NCBI RefSeq assembly: GCF_000691145.1
Contig: NZ_ASJC01000002.1
Span: 394,430 to 458,429, forward strand
Length of the DNA stretch: 64,000 nt
Origin: Bacillus altitudinis 41KF2b
GTDB lineage: Bacteria; Bacillota; Bacilli; Bacillales; Bacillaceae
Direction: 5' to 3'
The position numbers and the translations under genes were made by a program. How positions within the stretch are numbered: the stretch's first letter is position 1; each line of letters begins with the position of its first letter. Positions 26,950-36,363 of this stretch are shown piece by piece. The notes below the pieces were generated by a model, which was given only the letters and a program-made list of their open reading frames with translations, ran no database searches and was not told where the DNA came from.

Positions 26950-27513
26950 TTAAGCGTTCGGCTCAATGAGTCCGTATTTACCGTCATTTCGGCGGTATAC
27001 CACATTGGTCAAATTTGTCTCAGCATTTGTGAAGACAAAGAAACTGTGACCTAACATGTTCATTTGGAGAATGGCCTCTTCGCTATCCATTGGTTTTAGA
27101 TTGAAGCGTTTTTGTCTGACGATTTCTGTTTCATCAATTTCTTCGTCATCTTGAACTGCTACTTCAGAAGCACCGTTTCCTCCAGCAAATAAATGCTTTT
27201 TCGCACCTTGCTCACGGAATTTACGGTTCACTTTCGTTTTATGTTTTCTAATTTGACGTTCTAATTTACTGGTTGCTAGGTCTACTGCATTGTACATATC
27301 CTCATTATGCACCTCTGCTCGAAGTGCTAGATCAGTCATTGGAATGGTAACCTCAACTTTAGATTCTTGATCGTTGTAAAATTTCAAGTTCACGTTGACT
27401 GAAGCATCAACATCTGACTCAAAATAACGCTCCAACTTTCCAATTTTTTTCTCGACATGATCTCTTAGTGCAGGTGTTACTTCGATGTTTTCTCCTCGGA
27501 CATTGTAATTCAT
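26950..27513 (-). CDS. hpf: Long-form ribosome hibernation promoting factor Hpf (YvyD)
   Basis: 187-aa long HPF that dimerises 70S ribosomes into 100S particles in stationary phase or stress. The N-terminal RaiA/YfiA ribosome-binding domain (about 1-95; basic stretch RQIRKHKTKVNRKFR), a flexible acidic linker and the C-terminal dimerisation domain (about 130-187; SFFVFTNAETNLTNVVYRR) are complete. AAAGGAGG precedes ATG 27513. Upstream is a sigma-B-like promoter (27563-27588). A weaker sigma-H-like AGGATT element lies near 27625, in keeping with sigma-B/sigma-H control of yvyD in B. subtilis. Confidence 0.95.
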   Translation of the reverse strand: MNYNVRGENIEVTPALRDHVEKKIGKLERYFESDVDASVNVNLKFYNDQESKVEVTIPMTDLALRAEVHNEDMYNAVDLATSKLERQIRKHKTKVNRKFREQGAKKHLFAGGNGASEVAVQDDEEIDETEIVRQKRFNLKPMDSEEAILQMNMLGHSFFVFTNAETNLTNVVYRRNDGKYGLIEPNA

Positions 27514-27562
27514 GTAAAGAACGCCTCCTTTAAAATTAAGGATATGTAAACTTATTTCTACT

Positions 27563-27588
27563 TTTCCCTCCTTTTCTCCTGCTCAAAC
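27563..27588 (-). promoter_or_regulatory. Sigma-B-like promoter of hpf
   Basis: Minus strand GTTTGA (27588-27583), 14-bp spacer, GGGAAA (27568-27563), compared with GTTTaA-N12-15-GGGtAt. It is positioned about 50 bases before the start codon. Confidence 0.6.
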
Positions 27589-27702
27589 GTAAAAAAAATG
27601 TGAATTTTTATTGAAATTTGTCGAATCCTGCGGTGCTTCAGCTTTTACTTGATAGGTGATGAATATATATTCGATTGATTCTTGAAAAAGACCATGGCGC
27701 TG

Positions 27703-29388
27703 TTAAATCTTGAAAGATGAAATAGATGTTTTCAGTGATTGAGACAAAGATTTTAAATCTTCCGCAGCTGCTTTCATTTCCTCATTCGCCGCTAGTGATT
27801 CTTCAACAGCCGCCGACATGTACTCTGTTTCCTCAGAATTTCGCTTGGCTCCTTCTTCTATCACACCAATTGTTTGAGAAATTTCTTCTGTACTAGCTGA
27901 GATTTGCTCCGTCGTAGCAGAAAGCTCCTCTGCTTTCATCGAGATATCACGAATGGCTGCCAGAATTTCTTGAAAGCTCTGTTCAGACAATTGCGATACT
28001 TTCACACCTTCTGCTACATCTCGTTCCACTTTCGTCATAGATTGAGACGATCTTTCAGTATCTTTGTTCACGTTGGCGAGTAACTGACTAATTTGATCAG
28101 TCAGTTGACTTGATTCTTCTGCCAGCTTTCTGACTTCATCTGCAACAACCGCAAAACCTCGTCCATGTTCCCCAGCCCTTGCTGCTTCAATGGCTGCGTT
28201 TAAAGCAAGTAAATTTGTCTGATCTGCAATGGCATGAATATTCCCCAGCAGGCCTTGAATGCCGGTAAACTGTACTTGTACATTGGCCATTGTAGAATGA
28301 TGTTCATTCACAGATTCCTTAATAGAACTCATTTGTTTCACAAATTGTTGAATGAGGGATGCGCCCTCTTCAGCCTTTTCAGTCACTGAAATTGAGTGAC
28401 CCGAAACATCAGACGTATGTTCAGCCGCATTATGCATACCAGTCGAAACTTCTTGAATTGAAGAAGCTACTTTTCCTACTGCATCCGATTGTTCACGTGA
28501 AGCTTCACTGACCTGTTCAATCGAGCTAGACGTCTGTTCACTAGCCGATATGGTTTGACTGATGGTTTCTTCAAATTGAGTAGCTGAATCGGCTAATTGC
28601 CTTGACCCGTTTTGCACCTGTAAGATGAGCTGACGCAAATGAGCGGTCATTTGGTTAAAAGCCGTACCGAGCTGGCCAATTTCATTTTTAGAGGTCACTT
28701 CAATCTCTTCAAGTGTGAGGTCACCATCTGCCATTCTTCTTGCTGCATGTGTGACAGAGACAATCGGTTTTGTCATACGATGAACAAACCTTGTGCCAAT
28801 GACTAAAAAGCCGACTATAATCGCTGCGCTAACGAGAATGAGTGTCAGCAATAATTGGTTACTTTCTTCATTGAGCTGACTGATTTTTTGATCACGCTGT
28901 TTCAATTGTGTTTGAGCAAATTCTTTTGTAAAGGTATGTATTTCTTGTTCGATAGGTTGTAATTCTTGACTGAGGCGGGTGTTGAATTCTTTTTGATTTT
29001 GCATATTCAATGAATTAAATAATCGATTTGTTGAGGTGTAGTAAAGATAATTTTTTTCGGAAATTTGATCTAACAGATTTTTTGCATGTTTAACGGTGCT
29101 CATTTTTGATGCTTCAGTTGTTTTCTTATTGATTTCTTCATATGTTTGCTCAATCTTCTGTAAATTTTCAGCATCTTGAACAACTACATACGTTTTAATT
29201 TGTGCTTCCTGCTTTTGTAGCAGTGCCTCTAATTCCAGTGAGGTCTGGTACAGCTTTACTTCTTTGGTGAGAAGTGCTTTATACGATTGATCTGTTTTGT
29301 AATAAATAAAACTAGAAAACCCCAAAATACTGACAAACAATACACATATGACAATAAGCCCAAATAAAAATTGATTTTTTAGTCTCAT
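27703..29388 (-). CDS. Methyl-accepting chemotaxis protein
   Basis: 561-aa chemoreceptor. TM1 (about 7-27), an extracellular four-helix-bundle-type sensor (about 30-180), TM2 (about 182-202), HAMP (about 203-258), and the cytoplasmic signalling domain follow. The conserved hairpin tip is [20 protein letters not shown], where it contacts CheA and CheW. The ligand is unknown. ATG 29388 has CGGAGG upstream. The gene lies 33 bp after an unknown small gene and downstream of fliD-fliS-fliT, so it should share their sigma-D-driven transcript. No receptor occupies this place in B. subtilis as far as I recall. Confidence 0.92.
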   Translation of the reverse strand: MRLKNQFLFGLIVICVLFVSILGFSSFIYYKTDQSYKALLTKEVKLYQTSLELEALLQKQEAQIKTYVVVQDAENLQKIEQTYEEINKKTTEASKMSTVKHAKNLLDQISEKNYLYYTSTNRLFNSLNMQNQKEFNTRLSQELQPIEQEIHTFTKEFAQTQLKQRDQKISQLNEESNQLLLTLILVSAAIIVGFLVIGTRFVHRMTKPIVSVTHAARRMADGDLTLEEIEVTSKNEIGQLGTAFNQMTAHLRQLILQVQNGSRQLADSATQFEETISQTISASEQTSSSIEQVSEASREQSDAVGKVASSIQEVSTGMHNAAEHTSDVSGHSISVTEKAEEGASLIQQFVKQMSSIKESVNEHHSTMANVQVQFTGIQGLLGNIHAIADQTNLLALNAAIEAARAGEHGRGFAVVADEVRKLAEESSQLTDQISQLLANVNKDTERSSQSMTKVERDVAEGVKVSQLSEQSFQEILAAIRDISMKAEELSATTEQISASTEEISQTIGVIEEGAKRNSEETEYMSAAVEESLAANEEMKAAAEDLKSLSQSLKTSISSFKI

Positions 29389-29421
29389 AAATTCCTCCGA
29401 ATGGTCTGAATTGAACAAAAA

Positions 29422-29802
29422 TTAATGAATGACATACGGCCTCATACAGGCATGTATTTCATCCATCCACTTTCTATATTCAGGTATAAAATATGATGTA
29501 AGGAATGACTGGAAGTGATTTGAAGGGAATGTATAGAAAGCTAGTATATCGAAACTTAAAAAAATTTGGTCAAACGATCGAATCGTCTTGGCAAAATGCT
29601 CATTTTCAATAATCGAAAGCAGAAGCGGATGTGTTGTCTCTAAATGAAAGAAGGCATGGATCAGATCATTAAAGATCCGATCCCCTTCTGTTTTAGCGAA
29701 ATCCTTCTCAATTTCATCTAAATATTTTAGACTCTCTTCTATCGTATATAGAAGGTCATAATATGTGGTTAATAAAATATAGTCATCTGAACGATACGCC
29801 AC
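29422..29802 (-). CDS. Unknown 126-aa helical protein between fliT and a chemoreceptor gene
   Basis: I do not recognise this protein. It is predicted soluble, mostly alpha-helical and acidic in the first half (YTIEESLKYLDEIEKDF), then aromatic-rich (SFDILAFYTFPSNHFQSFL), with no signal peptide, TM helix or known motif. GTG 29802 is preferred because AGGTGA lies 5 bases upstream; a GTG 9 bases earlier has only a weak site. The gap to fliT is about 13 bp and to the chemoreceptor 33 bp, so the three are one transcript. An accessory role in chemoreception or a secretion-chaperone-like role is only a guess from context. Confidence 0.7.
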   Translation of the reverse strand: MAYRSDDYILLTTYYDLLYTIEESLKYLDEIEKDFAKTEGDRIFNDLIHAFFHLETTHPLLLSIIENEHFAKTIRSFDQIFLSFDILAFYTFPSNHFQSFLTSYFIPEYRKWMDEIHACMRPYVIH

Positions 29803-29815
29803 AGGTCTCACCTAT

Positions 29816-30157
29816 TTATTTCCGTTTATCGTAGTATACGCCGTCACTTGTCATGGGCTGATACGGATTTTGATAATTCAGCTGTTTTGTTTTCTTACGT
29901 TGAATGGCTTGAATATCTGCCTTGATCCCATTTTGAATTTCCGTTAATTGCTTGGCCATCAGTTGATCTGTTTGAATGATTTCTTTGATTTTCTCTTTTT
30001 CTTGAACGGAAAGCTCATGTTGAATGTCTCTCATTAGTTCGTCTCTCTCAACTAAAAAAGCATCAAAGTCTTCAACGAGTGTTTCGCTTTGCGGGTTGGC
30101 CTCTATTTCCGCTGCCATTTTTAACGTTTGGTCATGCAGTTGGTCCACAATACTCAT
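29816..30157 (-). CDS. fliT: Flagellar chaperone FliT
   Basis: 113-aa helical export chaperone, the B. subtilis FliT length, which escorts the filament-cap protein FliD to the flagellar secretion apparatus. ATG 30157 overlaps the fliS stop by 4 bases (ATGA) and has GGGGGATC upstream; a longer in-frame start would lie inside fliS. It is the third gene of fliD-fliS-fliT. Confidence 0.88.
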   Translation of the reverse strand: MSIVDQLHDQTLKMAAEIEANPQSETLVEDFDAFLVERDELMRDIQHELSVQEKEKIKEIIQTDQLMAKQLTEIQNGIKADIQAIQRKKTKQLNYQNPYQPMTSDGVYYDKRK

Positions 30158-30558
30158 AGAGATCCCCCAATAGAGTGGTGACGCCCTTTTCGATCGGTTT
30201 GAATGACTTCCTTCCAAGCATCTCGGAAATCAGTCACATATTGCTCTACTTCATTCAGGATCTCTTCGTCATTTTGCAGATTGGCTTCAATCAGTCTTCG
30301 ATAAATGTAGTCATACATACTTGCCATGCTCTTTGATACATCATACGTACGATTTAAGGTGACATTTAATTCTTGAATGATGTTTTGAGCCTTTTTCAGG
30401 TTCAAGTTTCTCATTTCAGCATCTTCTTTTTGAATGCCATGCTTTGCTAGTCTAATAAACTTTAAGCATCCTTCATAAAGCATAAGCGTTAACTCGGCCG
30501 GTGTTGCGGTCTCAATAGAATTTTTCTGATAGGCGGCATAAGGGTTCTGAATTGCCAT
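30154..30558 (-). CDS. fliS: Flagellin export chaperone FliS
   Basis: 134-aa helical chaperone with the family start [20 protein letters not shown] and the conserved [14 protein letters not shown] helix. It binds the C-terminus of flagellin and prevents early polymerisation; in B. subtilis it also connects to the FliW-CsrA switch. GGAGG precedes ATG 30558. It is coupled to fliT. Confidence 0.95.
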   Translation of the reverse strand: MAIQNPYAAYQKNSIETATPAELTLMLYEGCLKFIRLAKHGIQKEDAEMRNLNLKKAQNIIQELNVTLNRTYDVSKSMASMYDYIYRRLIEANLQNDEEILNEVEQYVTDFRDAWKEVIQTDRKGRHHSIGGSL

Positions 30559-30575
30559 ATGTTATAAACCTCCAA

Positions 30576-32090
30576 TTATTGTCCAAGCAGTTGAGAAAGA
30601 TAGCCAGATTGGTTGTTTAGCTTTTGAATCGCACTATCCATGGCGTTAAACTTTTTGTAGTAACGAGCTTCCACCATTTTTAAACGATCTTGGAATGTGC
30701 TCATTCGTTGAGTCAAAGAATCAAGGTCCTTACCAAGTCCGTATTCCTTTGATGCCATCGTTGTGCTACCAGCCTTTGTTTGAATGCTCTTTGAGAAGGC
30801 TGATAAGGAATTTTTGATACGATGAATGATTCCTTGTTCTTTATATTGCTGCTGCGCTTTATCTTTATCTTTTGAATCTACATTTAGCGAACCTGACATA
30901 AATATTTGACTAATCTTCTGTGGGTCTTCTTGAATGGCTTTTCTTAGTTTCGGTTCATCAATGACAAGCTTTCCGCCATCTTTATATTTATCTGAAGTGG
31001 CAATTCCGATTTGTGTCATGTGAATTTTATTCCCATCACTTGTCGTAATATCAACATAAAAATCACTTCTTAATTTAGATGCACCAGATCGTAAAATTGA
31101 ATCACTTCTCAGCAAGCCTGACTTCGCAGTCGTTTCCCATAGCTCGACTTCTTTGTCAGACATGGCTTTTTTCTCTTCAGCTGTTAATGGATAGTAGTCT
31201 CTATTTCTTTTTTCATTGACTTTACCATTGATCTCTTCAACAAGTTCATTGTATTTATCAACGAATTGTTTGATTTTATCAAAGATGGCATCGACATCTG
31301 TTGAAACGTTCAAACTGACAGGCTTATCTGTTGTTCCTTTCAGCTCATATGTGATACCGGCCTGCGTGAAAGTATTATTATTATTTTCCATTTTGAGACC
31401 ATTAATTTCATATTGCGCTTTCTGCCCTTGAGTAGTCGCAACTAATTTATTATCTCCATCCACTTGGAATCCTAATTGCGTTAAAAATGAAGCAGAATTA
31501 CCATCCGCTGCCTTAATACTGACACCTTCTCCAGTCGTACGGGAAGTCAGAGCGATTGTATCCACGTAGTTGGTCCCATCAAAGATTTGACCTTTATAAG
31601 CCGTGACACCTAGTTGAGCGTTGTTCAATTTTGACACGATTGTATCAAGGGTATCTTTATCAGTCGTATTAATGGTCACTGTTTTGGGTGTCGTAGAATC
31701 TGGTGTCGTCACCTCAAATGTGAACGTACCGTTTGCAGCAGTAAATCCAGATGTGCCAGAAGATTTGAATACGGAAGCTGTCGCTAGTTGGGTCACATTA
31801 ATCGAGCCAGAGGTAGCATTTGTTGATCCAGTTGCTGTGACAGCAGATTCATTGGAGCTTGTGACCTTTTTTGCGCCATAAGTACTCGGATATGTTAAAT
31901 TTAGTTTGGCAATGAGATCATCTAATTCTTTAACCTTTGAATTGACCTCGCGGTAGCTGTCTCTTTGCCATTCAAGTGTTTGTTTCTGGCGTGTCATTTT
32001 ATCAAGTGGTGCTTGCTCAGTTTTCATTAGCTTTGAGACGATTTCATCAATATCAAATACATTTGAAAATCCAGTAATTCGATTAACCAT
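30576..32090 (-). CDS. fliD: Flagellar filament cap protein FliD (HAP2)
   Basis: 504-aa secreted protein forming the filament cap under which flagellin folds. N-terminal D0-like helix (GFSNVFDIDEIVSKLMKTEQAPL), a Thr/Ser/Gly-rich surface region (about 55-260) and a C-terminal coiled D0 region (about 440-504; KKFNAMDSAIQKLNNQSGYL). AAGGGAG precedes ATG 32090. It is second gene after flaG in the sigma-D-driven operon. Confidence 0.95.
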   Translation of the reverse strand: MVNRITGFSNVFDIDEIVSKLMKTEQAPLDKMTRQKQTLEWQRDSYREVNSKVKELDDLIAKLNLTYPSTYGAKKVTSSNESAVTATGSTNATSGSINVTQLATASVFKSSGTSGFTAANGTFTFEVTTPDSTTPKTVTINTTDKDTLDTIVSKLNNAQLGVTAYKGQIFDGTNYVDTIALTSRTTGEGVSIKAADGNSASFLTQLGFQVDGDNKLVATTQGQKAQYEINGLKMENNNNTFTQAGITYELKGTTDKPVSLNVSTDVDAIFDKIKQFVDKYNELVEEINGKVNEKRNRDYYPLTAEEKKAMSDKEVELWETTAKSGLLRSDSILRSGASKLRSDFYVDITTSDGNKIHMTQIGIATSDKYKDGGKLVIDEPKLRKAIQEDPQKISQIFMSGSLNVDSKDKDKAQQQYKEQGIIHRIKNSLSAFSKSIQTKAGSTTMASKEYGLGKDLDSLTQRMSTFQDRLKMVEARYYKKFNAMDSAIQKLNNQSGYLSQLLGQ

Positions 32091-32106
32091 GGTTTATGTT
32101 CTCCCT

Positions 32107-32448
32107 TCACATTCTTTTATCGACAAATAAACCGACAATCTCTGTCATTGCCGCATAGAAATCAAGCCATTCTTTGGAAGGAATCTCTCTAATGACTTCT
32201 TCGGTTTGGTTATCTACGACTTTGACATAATATTCATTGAGTTTTTCATGCAATTCAAATTGAAGATGAAATTGAGTAGGTTCAATCAGCTTATTTGCTC
32301 CTTGAAGCGTTTTCTCAATTTCTTCTTTTGAAACGACTTTTCCATTTGCTTGTAAATCAGTGTTTGCATTGTCATTTTGATGATTCGTAACACGGGTTTG
32401 AAATGCATCAATCAGTGGCTCTAGCGAAGTCAACTTACCAACAGACAT
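32107..32448 (-). CDS. flaG: FlaG-family protein YvyC
   Basis: 113-aa protein with a variable N-terminal half and a conserved C-terminal FlaG domain (about 50-113; LQFELHEKLNEYYVKVVDNQTEEVIREIP). FlaG proteins affect filament length; the exact role in Bacillus is unclear. GGAGC precedes ATG 32448. A sigma-D promoter lies immediately upstream, making this the first gene of flaG-fliD-fliS-fliT. Confidence 0.9.
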   Translation of the reverse strand: MSVGKLTSLEPLIDAFQTRVTNHQNDNANTDLQANGKVVSKEEIEKTLQGANKLIEPTQFHLQFELHEKLNEYYVKVVDNQTEEVIREIPSKEWLDFYAAMTEIVGLFVDKRM

Positions 32449-32482
32449 AGTTATTCAGCTCCTGTGCTTTAATCTATCTTTT

Positions 32483-32508
32483 ATATCGGCTTTGAATTAT
32501 TAAATTAA
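32483..32508 (-). promoter_or_regulatory. Sigma-D promoter of the flaG-fliDST operon
   Basis: Minus strand -10 GCCGATAT is a perfect 8 of 8 (32490-32483), with a TTAA -35 at 14-bp spacing (32508-32505). It sits 35 bp before flaG, in the 153-bp gap where hag would be expected. Confidence 0.85.
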
Positions 32509-32597
32509 ATATAGATGGACCGATTTGTTAAAGTTTCATATAGATGGTGTACTTCTACGGTTTCACACGGAGAAGGATAGACAAATAGGATAAAAAA

Positions 32598-32620
32598 ATC
32601 CTCACTTTTTTTGTGAGGAT
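32598..32620 (-). terminator. Terminator of the csrA end of the flagellar operon
   Basis: ATCCTCAC / GTGAGGAT stem with a 7-base loop, containing the csrA stop and followed by TTTTTTTA on the minus strand. Confidence 0.88.
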
Positions 32621-32826
32621 AATTGAGAAAGTAGATCGAAGGACAAGCTAGCAGCACGGCTGTTTTCTTCTTGAATAGACAGGTATACTTCCTTCCTGTG
32701 AATATCAATATGCTTAGGAGCCTCAATTCCGACTTTTACTTGATCGCCTTCAATCGCAATAATTTTGACTTCAATATCGTCGCCTATTTGAATCGATTGA
32801 TTTAATTTACGAGATAGAACTAACAT
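32602..32826 (-). CDS. csrA: Carbon storage/translation regulator CsrA
   Basis: 74-aa RNA-binding dimer, starting [20 protein letters not shown] with the RNA-contact residues near the C-terminal [12 protein letters not shown]. In B. subtilis it represses hag translation and is held by FliW. ATG 32826 overlaps the fliW stop by 7 bases, with AGAGGTGG upstream. Its principal target gene hag is not next to it here. Confidence 0.96.
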   Translation of the reverse strand: MLVLSRKLNQSIQIGDDIEVKIIAIEGDQVKVGIEAPKHIDIHRKEVYLSIQEENSRAASLSFDLLSQLSSQKK

Positions 32827-33254
32827 GAGGAAGCCACCTCTAGCAAATGTTTTGTATGATAGGCTGAATCATGCAAAATGACCTGCTTGGCTTTCATGTT
32901 TTTCCGATTCACAATAATAGGCGCTCTTAAATTGGCTGTCGTTTTTTCAATAGAAGATCCCATTGTTAAAATAACCATGACTTCCACATCATTGGCATCT
33001 TCCACCCCAAGAATGTCTACAACCGATTCTTCTAAGTCAAATTCATATTGATTGAAGAACAAAAATGGGCTGCTGACAATAAAGCCTAGTTCCGCATTTT
33101 CCAAAGATTGGAGAACTAAAAATGGAGATTCCTCTGATAAAGGTAAAATGACAAATTGTTTTTGATCCAGAAATCCTGGTATCCCATTAGAGAAGTGAAT
33201 GATTTGCTCCTCTTTAATCGTCACTTCACCATGGTATTTTGTTTGAATGATCAT
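32820..33254 (-). CDS. fliW: Flagellar assembly factor FliW, CsrA antagonist
   Basis: 144-aa FliW. It binds either CsrA (relieving repression) or free flagellin, coupling hag translation to secretion. Conserved [22 protein letters not shown] and the [14 protein letters not shown] acidic segment are present. AAAGGTC precedes ATG 33254. It overlaps csrA. Confidence 0.93.
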   Translation of the reverse strand: MIIQTKYHGEVTIKEEQIIHFSNGIPGFLDQKQFVILPLSEESPFLVLQSLENAELGFIVSSPFLFFNQYEFDLEESVVDILGVEDANDVEVMVILTMGSSIEKTTANLRAPIIVNRKNMKAKQVILHDSAYHTKHLLEVASSC

Positions 33255-33282
33255 AATTCACGACCTTTTTCATTTTTCTTAA

Positions 33283-33861
33283 TTATACCTTATCACCATT
33301 TTGACCTGTTTCGTCAACTTCTATTTTTAATTCTGGGTATTGTAACATATCAATATGAACTTTACCTGGCTGGTAGTTAACAATTGGTTTATGAGGTGTT
33401 GCCTCTATAATAGCTTTTTGTGGCTCCACATCAATTTTAAGTTCAGATGGCTGATAGTGAATTTTCACACTAAAAAATGAAGGAATCACACCGATGTTGA
33501 ATTGTTTTGCTGGAGGACTGCCATTGATTTTCGCAAACTCAGCAATCGCATTCCCACCATTCTCGATCTTGATGAGTTCACTTCCTTCTTCCGCTCTACG
33601 CCCCATTCCTTCTCCAATCGCACGTTTCCCCTCCGCAGCCCATTCCTCTGAACGTCTAAAAATCGACTTAATATCCATATCGGCAAATGCCTCGGTTTGA
33701 TCTATGGTTAATTTCGACGGTGTCCTTGTGATATTCATGACAGCTCTTGGCTGCTGAATCTCAAGCTCAGCTCTTGGCTGCTCTACTTCTTGCCTGGAAG
33801 GGGTTGTCGACATTTGCAGCTTTGCATAAGTTTGCTCCATTAACAATCTAGGGATTTGCAT
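33283..33861 (-). CDS. yviE: Flagellar-locus protein YviE (DUF6470)
   Basis: 192-aa protein of unknown biochemical role found between flgL and fliW in Bacillus. The sequence has two short repeats (QPRAELEIQQPRAVMNI; LKIDVEPQKAIIEATP) and is predicted mostly beta. GGAGG precedes ATG 33861; a longer in-frame start would reach into the flgL gap and contain the ribosome site. B. subtilis YviE is 191 aa. Confidence 0.88.
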   Translation of the reverse strand: MQIPRLLMEQTYAKLQMSTTPSRQEVEQPRAELEIQQPRAVMNITRTPSKLTIDQTEAFADMDIKSIFRRSEEWAAEGKRAIGEGMGRRAEEGSELIKIENGGNAIAEFAKINGSPPAKQFNIGVIPSFFSVKIHYQPSELKIDVEPQKAIIEATPHKPIVNYQPGKVHIDMLQYPELKIEVDETGQNGDKV

Positions 33862-33907
33862 AGGTTCACCTCCATGATGCAAAAAAGCACCCAACGGATG
33901 CTTTTTC

Positions 33908-34819
33908 TTATCTTAAGAAATCGACAAGGGATGGCTGAATCACTTTAGCTGTCGTCGCTAAAGCAGCTCTATTTACAGTCTCTTGTTGAAGAAGATCAAG
34001 AATGGCTTTCTCACTTTCTACATCTTCGGCATCTGATTTAGCCTTTTTCAGCACTTCAAATTGCGAAGTCAAACGGCTCCCGACTAAGTCGATACGATTG
34101 GATCTAGCCCCAAGATCTGAACGCTCAGCACTCATCACTTCTTTAAACTGATCGATATTTCCTAATGCATCATCAGAATTTGTAAACGTTCCATTTTTTA
34201 ATGAGTTTTCTAAATCAGTCAGCATTTCAATGACATTTTGACCACTGGCAGATTGCCCACCAAAAGCTGAAAGAGGATTTGAATTCACATTTAATGTGAT
34301 TCCATCAGAAATGTTCGATTGAACCACGTTTGCATCTGTATAGTTTTCAAAGTTAAATGTAAACGTACCATCTGCATTCTCTACAACTGGTTTAACATTT
34401 GTATTCGTCCCATTAAAAACAAACTTACCTAACATCTGCGTGTTCATTGCATCAATGATTTGATTCTTCATCTGACCAATTTCCACTCCGATAGCAGCTA
34501 AATCTTCTGGCTGTTTTGTTCCATTGGCCGCATCGAGTACTTTATCTCGTATATTTGACATGATATCAATTATTTCAGTGACACTTGTTTCAGATGTATC
34601 AATCCAGTTTCGTGCCTCATTTAAATTAGTTTGGTATTGCTCATTTCGAAACATGGCTGTACTATACTGAAGACTTTTCACTGCTGCCACAGGATCATCA
34701 GACGTTTTTGTGAAACGTTTTCCAGACTGTGCCTGCTCATTAATTTTAGAGAGTTTTTCATAACTTTTACTAATATTCCGAAGTGAATTTTGAGAAATCA
34801 TACCTTGCGTGACTCGCAT
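33908..34819 (-). CDS. flgL: Flagellar hook-filament junction protein FlgL (HAP3)
   Basis: 303-aa flagellin-like secreted protein joining hook and filament. Conserved N-terminal D0 (MRVTQGMISQNSLRNI) and C-terminal D0 (AILDLLQQETVNRAALATTAK) helices flank a variable central domain. AGGTAGGG precedes ATG 34819, 8 bp after the flgK stop. Confidence 0.95.
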   Translation of the reverse strand: MRVTQGMISQNSLRNISKSYEKLSKINEQAQSGKRFTKTSDDPVAAVKSLQYSTAMFRNEQYQTNLNEARNWIDTSETSVTEIIDIMSNIRDKVLDAANGTKQPEDLAAIGVEIGQMKNQIIDAMNTQMLGKFVFNGTNTNVKPVVENADGTFTFNFENYTDANVVQSNISDGITLNVNSNPLSAFGGQSASGQNVIEMLTDLENSLKNGTFTNSDDALGNIDQFKEVMSAERSDLGARSNRIDLVGSRLTSQFEVLKKAKSDAEDVESEKAILDLLQQETVNRAALATTAKVIQPSLVDFLR

Positions 34820-34827
34820 CAGTTACC

Positions 34828-36348
34828 CTACCTTCCTACGACACCCATGCCGTTTATTATTTTATCTAATACTTCGTCTTGTAACGTCATAATTCTTGCA
34901 GCTGCATTATACGCATGCTGAAATTGGATCATGTTCGTCATTTCTTCATCAATAGATACAGAACTAGTTGACATCCTGCGTTCATTGGCTGAATTCACAA
35001 GAGCTGCTGAACTGCTTTCAAGGGTCATGTTCTTTTTAGCTTGTATCCCCATTTCGGCAATGACATTCTGATAGTAATCCTGAATCGTTGTGGTAGTTCC
35101 GCCGATTGGCAGCTTTAAGTTTTGAATATTAGCTAATTTCGTAGCATTCGAACCATCACCTTGCGTTTGATTAAGAGATGCAGCAATGTTATCTGTCGAT
35201 GCTAAAATCACGTCACTCACTTTGATACGTGCTGCCAAGCCTTTATTCAAATCATTGTTATTCTCAATATCGAAAAAGTCTTGTCCACTTGTGCCATTTA
35301 ACGTGTACCCTTGCTTATGGACATCGTTAAAAGTATCCATAAATACTTTTGCTACTTCATCCAGCTCAGCAAGCATATCTGGGTACATGCCTTTTTCAGC
35401 TCCATTAGACATGTAGCCATACGCCTCAACAAGTGCTTTTACTTTACCATTCACTTGTAATTGATCAGCTGCGATGGTTGTCGTTCCAAATTGGAGTGAG
35501 TTAACAAGTCCTGTCGTATTATCATAGGAAAGTTGTAATTCAGATTTTTCATTGGTAATGCCATTTAAAATTGTACCAGCAGATTGTCCATTAGCACCGA
35601 TAATGTCGATGTTAACGGTTCCTTCAGCAATTTCCAGAGCATTTCCTCCAGAAGGGTTGTAGCTCACTTTAATATCAACAAGTGAGGAAAGCTGATCTAT
35701 AAGAGCGTCTCGCGTATCATAAAGATCATTGGGAAGATAACCATTTGGCTCAACTGTTGCAATCTGTTTATTCACTTCATCAATTTGAGTTAATAGGGTG
35801 TTCACATTTTTTGCCGTTGAATCGAGTTCAGTTTTTAAATTCTTTTGTATCGTTGTTAAAGAAGAATTTAGCAGGCGGAATTGATCTACTAAAGCCTGAG
35901 CACTTGTCTTAACAACTGTACGGGCTGAAGCAGTATCAGCATTTTTCGATTCTGATAAGACTTGTAATGATTTCCAGAGATTATCAAAGGCTCTATTCAA
36001 GCCTTCATCTGTTAAATCATTCATCACTCCTTCCATTTGTGAAAGAGCATCAGACTTCGTCGCATAATAAGACAGGTTATTGTTATGATCTCTATACTGA
36101 AGATCTAAAAAGCTGTCTCGAATTCTTTCAACAGTTCCAACTTGGACACCTGTCCCCATTTGGCCGTATGTCTTGCCATCATAAACTGAAATCACTGGGT
36201 AAGGATTCTCTGCTTTAAAGGTAACTCTCTGTCTTGAGTAGCCATCAGTATTTGCATTGGATACGTTGTTTGATGTGACATAAAGCCCTGCACGCTGGGC
36301 TGTGATTCCTCGTTTTGCCGTTTCTAGTCCCATGAATGTAGAACCCAT
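34828..36348 (-). CDS. flgK: Flagellar hook-filament junction protein FlgK (HAP1)
   Basis: 506-aa secreted junction protein. N-terminal MGSTFMGLETAKRGITAQRA with the rod-family NVSNANTDGYSRQRV motif, a large central region, and C-terminal MTNMIQFQHAYNAAARIM, all typical of FlgK. AAGGAGG precedes ATG 36348. Confidence 0.96.
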   Translation of the reverse strand: MGSTFMGLETAKRGITAQRAGLYVTSNNVSNANTDGYSRQRVTFKAENPYPVISVYDGKTYGQMGTGVQVGTVERIRDSFLDLQYRDHNNNLSYYATKSDALSQMEGVMNDLTDEGLNRAFDNLWKSLQVLSESKNADTASARTVVKTSAQALVDQFRLLNSSLTTIQKNLKTELDSTAKNVNTLLTQIDEVNKQIATVEPNGYLPNDLYDTRDALIDQLSSLVDIKVSYNPSGGNALEIAEGTVNIDIIGANGQSAGTILNGITNEKSELQLSYDNTTGLVNSLQFGTTTIAADQLQVNGKVKALVEAYGYMSNGAEKGMYPDMLAELDEVAKVFMDTFNDVHKQGYTLNGTSGQDFFDIENNNDLNKGLAARIKVSDVILASTDNIAASLNQTQGDGSNATKLANIQNLKLPIGGTTTTIQDYYQNVIAEMGIQAKKNMTLESSSAALVNSANERRMSTSSVSIDEEMTNMIQFQHAYNAAARIMTLQDEVLDKIINGMGVVGR

Positions 36349-36363
36349 AGATATCCTCCTTGT

